The notes below the pieces were generated by a model. It was not told the DNA's origin, made no database searches, and saw only the letters and a program-made list of their open reading frames with translations. Of a stretch of DNA of 26,936 nt, positions 13,808 to 20,435 are shown in pieces (within the stretch, counting starts at the first letter, position 1; every line of letters begins with the position of its first letter). The position numbers were made by a program, and so were the translations under genes. The stretch is from a virus, in the IMG/VR virus record IMGVR_UViG_3300044714_000043, positions 1 to 26,936 of that record; one strand, given 5' to 3'.

Positions 13808-13867
13808 CCCCGGCTGGGGTGTTGACAATTTCCCCAAAAGCCCCCGGCCTACCCCGGCTGGGGGCTT
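13808..13867 (-). terminator. Paired hairpins between repressor and replication operon (terminator/attenuator)
   Basis: AAGCCCCC (13838-13845) pairs with GGGGGCTT (13860-13867); read on the minus strand it is followed by TT and then GGGG, so the U-tract is short. The motif CCCCGGCTGGGG occurs at 13808-13819 and again at 13852-13863, 44 bases apart. It could stop repressor transcripts, or be an attenuator or antitermination site on the replication transcript that begins near 13980. Confidence 0.45.
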
Positions 13868-13986
13868 CGTCATCTCGATACGGGAGGGGCTTTCACGCAA
13901 ATAGCTGGCATGGCTTAAGACCCCCCGATTTGATAAATTCGCGGCTGGATTTGTGTCCCTGCGGGAGCAGGTCCGACTGGATCAGG

Positions 13987-14016
13987 ATTTCACGGCGACG
14001 CGGAAAGGCCCGTCAA
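13987..14016 (-). promoter_or_regulatory. Promoter for the leftward replication operon
   Basis: On the minus strand TTGACG (14011-14016) and TGAAAT (13987-13992) are 18 bases apart. The same hexamers and spacing (TTGACA-18-TGAAAT) form the rightward promoter at 14741-14770, which supports both. The rest of 13868-14119 shows nothing else I can support. Confidence 0.5.
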
Positions 14017-14119
14017 GCAGATTTTCCGGTTCGCGTAGGCTTGGACAAAGCCGATATTTGCCAAACGCATGAACTAATTTCGAAATCTGGCGACCAGTCT
14101 AACCATATTGGAATTTCGA

Positions 14120-14587
14120 TTAGGGGTTTGGTTTGATCGCCGAGCGCGGCCGATAGTAGACGGTCGCCGAATATGTCCCGCGATCGGTGACCTCGACCTT
14201 CAAAAAGCGCTGCACCCCGCCCTCGTCGGGTGTCGTTGTGTCATCGACGATATCCAGCCCCGGCGCCTCGACATCCGGCGCGATCGATCGGGCGAGTTCG
14301 CGCAACAATTCCGCGCGGCGTTCCGGAGCGAGTTGCGGCCACAGCGCGAGGATTTGGTCCTTTGGTTCCATCGGCGCCATCTCGCTAAAGAAATCCCAGG
14401 GTCGGACGTGAAAAGCCGGTGCCAGACGATACATCCATTCGATGGTCAACCGCTGGCGGCCGAGTTCGAGCCGGTTGATCGTCTCGCCCGTCGTCGGCGG
14501 CCGGCATCGATCGGCCACCTGGCGCAGCGTCAGACCCGCCGCCGCCCGCAATTCCGCCAATCGATGTTCATGGCGAGATCGCACCAT
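14120..14587 (-). CDS. XRE-family phage repressor (CI-like)
   Basis: 155 residues from ATG 14587; the longer open frame to 14689 lacks a suitable start. Residues 5-60 are an XRE helix-turn-helix domain (RLAELRAAAGLTLRQVADRC, then TGETINRLELGRQRLTIEWM). The rest is helical and then an acidic/beta tail (LKVEVTDRGTYSATVYYRPR) without the Ser-Lys dyad of self-cleaving repressors. It is divergent from a Cro-like gene across a region with repeated operator-like sites. It probably keeps lysogeny by blocking the rightward promoter; this follows from the layout. Confidence 0.75.
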   Translation of the reverse strand: MVRSRHEHRLAELRAAAGLTLRQVADRCRPPTTGETINRLELGRQRLTIEWMYRLAPAFHVRPWDFFSEMAPMEPKDQILALWPQLAPERRAELLRELARSIAPDVEAPGLDIVDDTTTPDEGGVQRFLKVEVTDRGTYSATVYYRPRSAIKPNP

Positions 14588-14596
14588 CCGGTAACC

Positions 14597-14780
14597 TGCC
14601 TGTAATTTTATCGTCAGAAAACATTTTATATTTTCCACCCCTGTTGTGGCCCCGCCATTTTTGCATAACCAATTCAACAAATTAACCAAACGCCTGGGTT
14701 ACAACACCACGCAACTGTCTGAAATTACGCGAATCGCCTCTTGACAGAGACGCGATCGAGGGCCTGAAATTAACCGTTAG
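14597..14780. promoter_or_regulatory. Operator region with three CTG(A/T)AATT sites
   Basis: Three similar sequences lie between the divergent repressor and Cro-like genes: CCTGTAATTTTATCG (14599-14613), TCTGAAATTACGCG (14718-14731) and CCTGAAATTAACCG (14763-14776). The third overlaps the -10 of the rightward promoter and the first overlaps the leader of the repressor gene. This fits binding sites for the repressor or Cro-like protein. The whole of 14588-14852 holds no other gene. Confidence 0.5.
14741..14770 (+). promoter_or_regulatory. Rightward early (lytic) promoter
   Basis: TTGACA (14741-14746), an exact -35, 18 bases, then TGAAAT (14765-14770). A putative operator (14763-14776) covers the -10. 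It would drive the Cro-like gene and the recombination operon. Confidence 0.6.
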
Positions 14781-14852
14781 CGAAGAACGCGTGACCCAAG
14801 TCGCGGCGTCTGGGAACAAGAACCGTCTTCTGGTAATGAGGGAGGCGACGAA

Positions 14853-15119
14853 GTGAAACTGCGCGAATGGCTAGACAAAAAAGACCTGATCGTTCCGGAG
14901 TTCGCCCGTATCTTAAGGGTAGCACCATCAACTATTTACAATTGGCTCAACGATCCCCACGCCGTCCCAAATCACACCAAGGTTTGCGCGGTCTATAAAG
15001 TCACGCGCGGGCAGGTGCCGCCGTGCGATCTCCATCATCTCGAATGCCCCTATCGGGCTGCCGCCTTGAAAGCCCAACTCGCTGACGCGGAGGTGCCACG
15101 CGAAACGGTCGCGCGATGA
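14853..15119 (+). CDS. Cro-like HTH regulator
   Basis: 88 residues from the GTG at 14853, seven bases after GGAGG. Residues 1-50 are a small Cro/YdaS-type helix-turn-helix: MKLREWLDKKDLIVPEFARI, LRVAPSTIYNWLNDPHAVPN. The C-terminal part has CDLHHLECPYRAAALKAQL. It is the first gene on the rightward early transcript, divergent from the repressor, the classical place for Cro. The stop overlaps the next ATG (ATGA). Confidence 0.75.
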   Translation: MKLREWLDKKDLIVPEFARILRVAPSTIYNWLNDPHAVPNHTKVCAVYKVTRGQVPPCDLHHLECPYRAAALKAQLADAEVPRETVAR

Positions 15120-15361
15120 TCCGTTTCGTCATCGATGAGCCGGCGTTTCGTCGCCTCGTCGCCGGTCAGCCGCTGACCGTTGAGGGCGTCGAGATCATGA
15201 TCTCGGGGAGGATCGGCTGGGTAAAGTTGATGCGCGCGATCCTCGACGCGGTGGCGCCGGCGGCGCGCGACGCTACCGCACCGCTTCCCGAGGCGCGGCA
15301 GGGCGGCCCACCAGATCCGCCGCAGGCGCGCGAATTCCTACCGAGGAGTGGACGGCGATGA
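15116..15361 (+). CDS. Small phage protein, unknown
   Basis: 81 residues; ATG overlaps the Cro-like stop. It starts MIRFVIDEPAFRRLVAGQPL and VEGVEIMISGRIGWVKLMRA, an alpha/beta pattern, followed by a Pro/Ala/Gln-rich tail. The stop overlaps the start of the nuclease gene (ATGA). Coupling suggests a helper of the recombination module; no family recognised. Confidence 0.6.
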   Translation: MIRFVIDEPAFRRLVAGQPLTVEGVEIMISGRIGWVKLMRAILDAVAPAARDATAPLPEARQGGPPDPPQAREFLPRSGRR

Positions 15362-16206
15362 CCGGGCTCGCGACAGTCATCCGGTGTAGTGCCCTAACGG
15401 CATACCCCGATTGCAACCGGCGCGGTGCGGCGCGGTTGTTCTGGCGCGAGATCAGCAGCATGGGTTTTCGGCTGCGGTCGACGCCGCGCGGCATCGGCGC
15501 CGCGATCGGTAGCGCGGTGCACCGAGCGGCCGAGGTCATCCTCCGGGAAAAGGCCGAAAGCGGCACTCTGCCGCCGTCGACGGTCGCCGCTGATTGCGCG
15601 GCCGAGACGCTACTCGAAGGATTGCGCGAGGGTGTCGAGTTCGACCGGGTGACCGCGAACCAGGTCGAGGGCGAGGTTACCGCGGTCGGCATGGCGCGCG
15701 CCTATCATCGCGTCGTGGCGCCGACAGTTGACGCGGTGCTGATCGAAGAAAGGCTAGAGGCCGAGGTTGCCCCCGGTCTGATTCTGTCGGGTCAGCCCGA
15801 CGTCGTCGCGCGCGAGCCGCATCGGGTGCGCGATCTAAAAACTTCGACCCGCGCGAGCGGTGGTCATTGGCCGCAACTCGGTGCCTATTCATTGATCGTT
15901 CGCAGCAATAACATAGAGATTGAAGAGGCAGCGGTTGACAGTATCAGGCGAGTTGCGATCGGCAAGCCGCAGCCCGACCCAATATCGAAACCAGTGGCGA
16001 TCGCCCAGGCCGAGACGGCGGCAAGCAACATCCTCCGTCATATCGCGGGCGACCTCGAGACGTTCCGCAATGGCGATCCAGCGCGGCGCATCCTGCCCGG
16101 CGATCCGTGGGCGTTCCAGGCGAACCCGTCATCGATCTTGTGCTCGCCAAAGTATTGCCCAGCGCATGGCACTGAGTTCTGCCAGGAATGGCGGCAAAAT
16201 GAATAA
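15358..16206 (+). CDS. PD-(D/E)XK exonuclease, Cas4/RecB-like with four Cys
   Basis: 282 residues. The core motifs of RecB/Cas4 nucleases are visible: GSAVHRAAE (His about 55), a Glu in IEERLEAEV (about 132), GQPDVV (D148), VRDLKTS (D159, K161) and QLGAYSL (Q173, Y177). A Cys near the N-terminus (AYPDC, C19) and three at the C-terminus (LCSPKYCPAHGTEFC) fit the iron-sulphur cluster of Cas4-type enzymes. In phages this enzyme resects DNA ends for a RecT-type annealing protein, here RecT at 20436. The first pentamer array begins right after its TAA. Confidence 0.82.
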   Translation: MTGLATVIRCSALTAYPDCNRRGAARLFWREISSMGFRLRSTPRGIGAAIGSAVHRAAEVILREKAESGTLPPSTVAADCAAETLLEGLREGVEFDRVTANQVEGEVTAVGMARAYHRVVAPTVDAVLIEERLEAEVAPGLILSGQPDVVAREPHRVRDLKTSTRASGGHWPQLGAYSLIVRSNNIEIEEAAVDSIRRVAIGKPQPDPISKPVAIAQAETAASNILRHIAGDLETFRNGDPARRILPGDPWAFQANPSSILCSPKYCPAHGTEFCQEWRQNE

Positions 16207-16359
16207 GAGGACGCGAGCGGAAGGGAAATCCGAAGATATGACCAGACCAGCATGGATGTCAGGTGAGCGGATTGGTTTTATTGGATATGAAGTGACCTGA
16301 GTAGAACCGACGAGACTTGACAGAAGGTGAACCGACAGGATCAGAGAGGAGTGGTTTCA
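16207..16359 (+). repeat. NNNGA pentamer array, first segment
   Basis: Directly after the nuclease stop the sequence falls into five-base steps ending in GA. From 16207 to 16271, 10 of 13 pentamers end in GA; after a 17-base box (GGATTGGTTTTATTGGA, 16269-16285), 12 of 13 pentamers from 16286 to 16350 do. The array runs straight into the ribosome-binding site and ATG of the next gene, whose start region (16348-16364) resembles the box. TGA and TAG triplets occur throughout, so it is not coding. Confidence 0.88.
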
Positions 16360-16968
16360 ATGGATACGCTGACAATCCGCCTGAGAGGCTCGGCGCCGAC
16401 GATCATGCAGTGCGACCGATTGGTCAATCCGTTCGATACAATCACACGCCAGCTAAAGACGATCACTGCGAAGCGGAAAAAAACCGACGCCGACCTCGAG
16501 GAGATCAATCGGCTGAAATTCCTTGGCTCGCTCTATTACGAGCCCAAGATTGGGCCCCACTGGCCCGGTCAGAACATCGATCGCATGATCTTCGACGCGG
16601 CCAAGCTGTCGCGTCGCGGCCAAGACATCAAGCGCGCCTTCATGGTGATGGATGACATGGTGCCGCTGATCTATGACGGGCCGCGCACGCCCGAAGAGCT
16701 CTATGCGGATGCGCGGTTTGTCGATATCCGCTCGGTCGTGATCCGCGGCCAGCGCGTGATGACCTGCCGGCCGATCTTCCGGGAATGGAAGGTCGAATAC
16801 GAATGTGCCTATGACCCGGATGTGCTGAACCGCGACGACGTGGTCGCCTTCCATGCTACCGCCGGGCAGTTCATCGGTTTGAGCACTTACCGACCGCGCT
16901 TCGGGCGCTTCGGGGTCGAGGCCGTCGATGGCGTCGCCTTCATCGGCCAACCGCGGCTCGCCGCTTAA
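16360..16968 (+). CDS. Phage protein related to the 18521 product (family A paralog 1)
   Basis: 202 residues from ATG 16360, eight bases after GAGGAG; upstream in-frame codons read the array. It begins MDTLTIRLRGSAPTIMQCDR, has a basic middle (QLKTITAKRKKTDADLEE) and a conserved C-terminal half: VMTCRPIFREWKVEYE, DPDVLNRDDVVAFHATAGQF and the Gly/Arg-rich RPRFGRFGVEAV. The same order of motifs occurs in the 18521 product. The final Gly-rich strand-loop is reminiscent of RAMP-fold (Cas6/Cas7-like) proteins, which is only a suggestion. It lies between two pentamer-array segments. Confidence 0.65.
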   Translation: MDTLTIRLRGSAPTIMQCDRLVNPFDTITRQLKTITAKRKKTDADLEEINRLKFLGSLYYEPKIGPHWPGQNIDRMIFDAAKLSRRGQDIKRAFMVMDDMVPLIYDGPRTPEELYADARFVDIRSVVIRGQRVMTCRPIFREWKVEYECAYDPDVLNRDDVVAFHATAGQFIGLSTYRPRFGRFGVEAVDGVAFIGQPRLAA

Positions 16969-17619
16969 TTACATGGGAGTAGAAATGACCAGACAGTGAC
17001 TTGATGTGAAGGGAAGTAAGGACAGCCGACAGGATGTGATGTGAATCGATGCGACTGTAATAGATCAGTTCTGAAGTGACGTGATCAGAGAGGATTGGTT
17101 TATTGGAATGGAACGGTAGCAGAACGGACCCGAGCAGAAGCGATAGGACGTGAAGTCAGTAGAGGCGGATTCTCATTTGACGCGAAGTGATGTGGTCGGA
17201 GCAGCATGGATCTCAGAGGATTGGTTTATTGGAGTAGACGGGATGTGCTTACACCAGAAATGACGATGAGCGGCAGTGATTTGAAGCGACACGAGGGGAA
17301 GTGATCAGAGAGGATTGGTTTATTGGAGCAGAGCAGAAGGTGACCGTAAATCATCGGATGTCAGCAGACTATATAATATCAGAAGTGATATGAGCAGAAG
17401 GTGACCTGACAAGAGATCATCTGAGCGGATTGGGTTTACGAAGGAACGTTGGTTTATTGGACAGGAGGCGACCGGAATTTAGCAGACGCGATTAGAACGC
17501 GAGGGGATCACAAGCGAAGTGAAAGGATTGGTTTATTGGAAATGATGGGAGCACAGCCGAACCGAATAAATAGGATCGTGACCTGACTAGCTATGAAGTG
17601 AGCAGAGAGGATTGGTTTG
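16969..17619 (+). repeat. NNNGA pentamer array with repeated GGATTGGTTTATTGGA boxes
   Basis: About 650 bp without a gene. The sequence is built mainly of five-base steps carrying GA (TGA, AGA, CGA, GGA), with the phase shifting now and then. The box GGATTGGTTTATTGGA is exact at 17092-17107, 17218-17233, 17312-17327 and 17525-17540, and decayed at about 17426-17461. The variant GGATTGGTTTGATGGA (17609-17624) contains the start codon of the next gene. Spacing between boxes is about 84-126 bp, and most are preceded by AGAG like a ribosome-binding site. Cytosines are scarce on this strand. Confidence 0.9.
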
Positions 17620-18126
17620 ATGGATGACGAAGACGACCATCTCACTCAGCAATATCCAGCCTGGCGCGAGGCGATCAGTCGCCTGGTGCGTGACAAGCGG
17701 CTCATGCCGGACACGCTGTTCGAATTCGCCGAATTGTATGAACTGTTTTTGATCAAGCGGCCATTGCCATCGACACCGCTCGCCGAGGCGGAAAAGCTGA
17801 AACTGCAATTTCTCGCCCAGTTCGTCGACTTCGAGGAAGCGCTGTTGACCGAGCACCAGGTCGCGCTCGCCAATGTCCGCGGCGTCGGCTATCGCATCGT
17901 GCCGCCGGCGGAACAAACGACATGGGCCGAGCGACACGGCATTGCCGAGGTTCGCAAGGCGGTGCGCAAGCTTTCCGATCGCCTGACCAATGTCGATTTC
18001 ATCGCGCTCGGCGCCGAGGATCGCAAAGCCAATGCCGACGCCCTCGCACGTCTCGGCATGCTTGGCGGAATGCTGAAACAGGCGACCGAATTCAAGCTGT
18101 TTCCGACCGACAAAGAGGAAAAATAG
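17620..18126 (+). CDS. Hypothetical phage protein of the recombination operon
   Basis: 168 residues from ATG 17620 within the last box; GAGAGG lies about nine bases upstream. An acidic start (MDDEDDHLTQQYPAWREAIS) precedes a helical part and the motif ALANVRGVGYRIVPPAEQTT, WAERHGIAEVRKAVRKLSDR, then LARLGMLGGMLKQA. The GVGYRIVPP--Q core recalls conserved uncharacterised proteins of alphaproteobacterial phages. Its stop is followed at once by the duplicated recT start. Role unknown. Confidence 0.65.
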   Translation: MDDEDDHLTQQYPAWREAISRLVRDKRLMPDTLFEFAELYELFLIKRPLPSTPLAEAEKLKLQFLAQFVDFEEALLTEHQVALANVRGVGYRIVPPAEQTTWAERHGIAEVRKAVRKLSDRLTNVDFIALGAEDRKANADALARLGMLGGMLKQATEFKLFPTDKEEK

Positions 18127-18321
18127 ATGGCAGAAACTGCGCGCCCGCAGCTAGTCAATCCGCGCGAGGATGGCGGCGCACCCGCAGAGCCGGCCTTGCC
18201 CGGCGGGACGTGGCCCGTCCAGGCATGGCACGGCTTGGCACGGCATGGCAGGCGGGGCGCGGCGCGGCCGGGCGACGCGTGGCCTGGCGAGGCCAGGCAA
18301 GGCTTGGCAGGCACGGCTTGA
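18127..18321 (+). pseudogene. Duplicated, truncated start of recT running into the GGCNN array
   Basis: The first 28 or so codons (MAETARPQLVNPREDGGAPA) match the RecT start MAETTRPQLVEPRQDGGGSA, and the DNA stays similar for about 80 bp to the LP at residue 24-25. After that the frame reads only array sequence to a chance stop at 18321. AGAGGAAAAATAG before the ATG is a good ribosome-binding site, so a 64-residue peptide could be made. It marks the left edge of a probable insertion within the recT 5' region. Confidence 0.8.
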
Positions 18322-18504
18322 CGTGGCTTGGCGTGGCACGGCCCGGCCGGGCAAGGCCGGCAGGGCAGGTCGGGGCGCGGAGTGGCGAGGCGTGGCTGGG
18401 CTCGGCAGGCATGGCTGGGCGGGGCGCGGCGAGGCAGGGCTCGGCGAGGCAGGGCTCGGCAGGCAGGGCTGGGCGTGGCAAGGCTCGGCGGGGCAGGCTT
18501 TTAA
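18205..18504 (+). repeat. GGCNN pentamer array 1 (left flank of two-gene cassette)
   Basis: About 300 bp made of GGC every five bases (for example 18221-18250 six NGGCN units in a row, 18251-18310 eleven of twelve GGCNN units). The two variable bases change freely and the phase slips by one base at intervals. GCC is rare, so the strand is strongly G-over-C. No stop codon can arise easily, so all six frames look open; none should be taken as a gene. The array ends just before TAGAGGAGAAAATTC and the ATG at 18521. Confidence 0.9.
18410..18453 (+). repeat. 44-bp exact direct repeat, copy 1
   Basis: This 44-bp stretch beginning CATGGCTGGGCGGGGCGCGG occurs again at 19853-19896 in array 2 in the same orientation. 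The copies are 1,443 bp apart and enclose the genes 18521-19713. Recombination between them would delete or loop out the cassette. Confidence 0.85.
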
Positions 18505-18520
18505 CTAGAGGAGAAAATTC

Positions 18521-19231
18521 ATGCGCGGACAAGCAAACACTGGTAACGGCAAAGCGGCACGCGACCAAATCCCGCCACTCGCGCCGGCCGAGATCGACGC
18601 CGTATTGCAAAAGGGCAAGGTTGAAACAGTCGTTATCAGCCCACCCAATATGCAAAAAGCAGTGCTGCATATTCGCGGCCTCTCGCCGTACGTGCAGCAC
18701 AAATTCAGTCAAAAGGCGCAAGCGCAAATGGAGGAGACCCAGCGCGCCGGCACGCAGGCGCGCAGCCGTAAAAAGCGCGAGGCGCGCGACTTCGAATCCG
18801 GTTATCTGGCCGCCCAGCATATTTCTGTCGAAGGCTGGCGCGGTATCCCGGCACCCGCCTTTAGAAATGCGATGATTGACGCTTGTCGCCTTGTCGGGTT
18901 CGTAATGACCAAGGCGAAACTATCGGTTTTCGTCGAGGCGGACGGATACGACGCGAGCGACGGCACCCCGCTCGTTAAAATCATTGGCGTGCCCGAGATT
19001 CATAAAGGCTGGGGCCGCAATGCCAACGGTACGGCGGATTTGCGCTGGCGGCCATTGTGGCGGGAATGGGAAGCGAACCTTCCTCTGCGCTGGGATGCCG
19101 ATCAGTTCAGCGCGACTGACGTTTTTAACCTGACAGCGCGCGCTGGACTGCAAGTCGGTATTGGTGAAGGGCGGCCATCGAGCCCGAATAGCTTCGGCCT
19201 CGGCTGGGGTCTGTTTGAGGTTCTCGCCTGA
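18521..19231 (+). CDS. Phage protein related to the 16360 product (family A paralog 2)
   Basis: 236 residues from ATG 18521 with GAGGAG eight bases upstream. Notable segments: VLHIRGLSPYVQHKFSQKA, GWRGIPAPAFRNAMIDACRL, ADLRWRPLWREWEANLPLRW, VFNLTARAGLQVGIGEGRPS and SFGLGWGLFEVLA. The order RP-(L/F)-REW, D-D, ARAG--(I/V)G, RP, FG-G-(F)EV matches the 16360 product, so the two are distant paralogs. The glycine-rich ending is of the kind seen in RAMP-fold RNA-binding proteins, but no catalytic motif is visible. It overlaps the next gene by one base. Inference: a nucleic-acid binding partner of the recombination module. Confidence 0.65.
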   Translation: MRGQANTGNGKAARDQIPPLAPAEIDAVLQKGKVETVVISPPNMQKAVLHIRGLSPYVQHKFSQKAQAQMEETQRAGTQARSRKKREARDFESGYLAAQHISVEGWRGIPAPAFRNAMIDACRLVGFVMTKAKLSVFVEADGYDASDGTPLVKIIGVPEIHKGWGRNANGTADLRWRPLWREWEANLPLRWDADQFSATDVFNLTARAGLQVGIGEGRPSSPNSFGLGWGLFEVLA

Positions 19232-19713
19232 TGACGGATCGCGAAGCGCAACTCCGCAGCGAGCTCGAAGACCTAATCGACGCTGACGGCCGGATTTTCG
19301 CGGCCGACGTTGTCGATTTTGCGGTTCGCAATCCGGACAGCGAACTTCACCGCCGCTTTCAATGGGATCAGGCAAAAGCGGCTTATCAGCACTGGCTCCA
19401 TACTGCGAGGCATCTGATCGCCGTCTACGTCCTCGACGTGCGCGGCGAGCGGCGGACGATCTCGCTCACAACCGACCGCGTCAACGGCGGCGGCTATCGC
19501 GAGCGAGACGACGTACTGTCATCGGCCGAAATGCGGCGCCAGGCAGTGCAAGACGCGATTGCCGAAATTACGCGCTGGCGTGATCGCAATAATCACCTGC
19601 ACGAACTCGCGGAAATCTTCGCCGCGATCGATCGGGCGACGACTGGACCACCGCCAGCGCAGACCCGTCGAATGCGCCGGCTAACGCCGCCCGAGGAACG
19701 GCCGAGCGCGTGA
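19231..19713 (+). CDS. Hypothetical phage protein, second gene of the array-flanked cassette
   Basis: 160 residues; ATG overlaps the previous stop (TGATG). It contains FQWDQAKAAYQHWLHTARHL, VRGERRTISLTTDRVNGGGY and a helical end with ITRWRDRNNHLHELAEIFAA. The GGGYR--DDVL motif recalls uncharacterised proteins of alphaproteobacterial prophages. The stop is followed within ten bases by array 2. Function unknown; expected to work with the 18521 product. Confidence 0.65.
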   Translation: MTDREAQLRSELEDLIDADGRIFAADVVDFAVRNPDSELHRRFQWDQAKAAYQHWLHTARHLIAVYVLDVRGERRTISLTTDRVNGGGYRERDDVLSSAEMRRQAVQDAIAEITRWRDRNNHLHELAEIFAAIDRATTGPPPAQTRRMRRLTPPEERPSA

Positions 19714-19721
19714 AAAAGACG

Positions 19722-20420
19722 TGGCATGACGAGGCTTGGCGGGACATGGCTTGGCTAGGCAGGGCAGGCGTGGCACGGCGAGGCATGGCTGGGCGTGGCA
19801 CGGCGGGGCATGGCTGGGCGGGGCGCGGCGAGGCAGGCGTGGCACGGCGGGGCATGGCTGGGCGGGGCGCGGCGAGGCAGGGCTCGGCGAGGCAGGCATG
19901 GCATGGTTCGGCTTGGCACGGCAGGGTGTGGCGCGGCCGGGCAACGCCGGCTCGGCAGAGTTGGGCCGTTCAGTGCACGAGCGGTCTGGGCTTGGCAATG
20001 CAAGGCAGGCGCGGCCCGGCGGGGCGTGGCACGCCGTGGACAGGCGGGGCTTGGCCGGGCAGGGCGCGGCAGGCGTGGTGTGGCGGGGTTGGATGCGGCG
20101 TGGCACGGCACGGCGCGGCATGGCAGGGCGGGGCACGGCAGGCGGGGCAGGGCGGGGCACGGCGGGGCACGGCGGGGCATGGCTGGGCGGGGCAAGGCGA
20201 GGCAGGCGTGGCACGGCGAGGCGCGGCGAGACAAGGCACGGCCGGGCGTGGCGAGGCCGAGCGGGGCGAGGCAGGGCTCGGCAGGCACGGCACGGCACGG
20301 CACGGCGGGGCAATTGGCTGGGCGGGGCTAGGCGGGGCGCGGCAAGGCGGGCATGGCGTGGCTGGGTTAGGCGTGGTCTGGCGCGGAGCGGCACGGCATG
20401 GCTCGGCAGGCACGGCAAGA
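19722..20420 (+). repeat. GGCNN pentamer array 2 (right flank of two-gene cassette)
   Basis: About 700 bp of GGC at five-base intervals with variable dinucleotides, longer than array 1 and including nested 44-bp-period copies near 19808-19896. A less regular interval lies near 19945-20030. The same strand is G-rich as in array 1. It ends at GGCACGGCAAGATAGGGAG, which forms the ribosome-binding site of recT. Apparent ORFs of 150-320 codons on either strand here are artefacts of the repeat. Confidence 0.9.
19853..19896 (+). repeat. 44-bp exact direct repeat, copy 2
   Basis: Identical to 18410-18453 and in the same orientation; see that entry. A further partial copy of its first 30 bases precedes it at about 19809-19838. 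Confidence 0.85.
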
Positions 20421-20435
20421 TAGGGAGATCAATGG

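Noticed and set aside
13228-14136. 302-codon plus-strand ORF across the rep/repressor gap
   Set aside because: It covers the minus-strand rep gene and the regulatory region, and its product has no domain; the promoter and hairpins there argue for non-coding DNA.
16969-17619. CRISPR array
   Set aside because: The repeats are only 16-17 bp, the intervals are uneven (about 84-126 bp) and are themselves five-base periodic rather than unique spacers; no cas operon is present.
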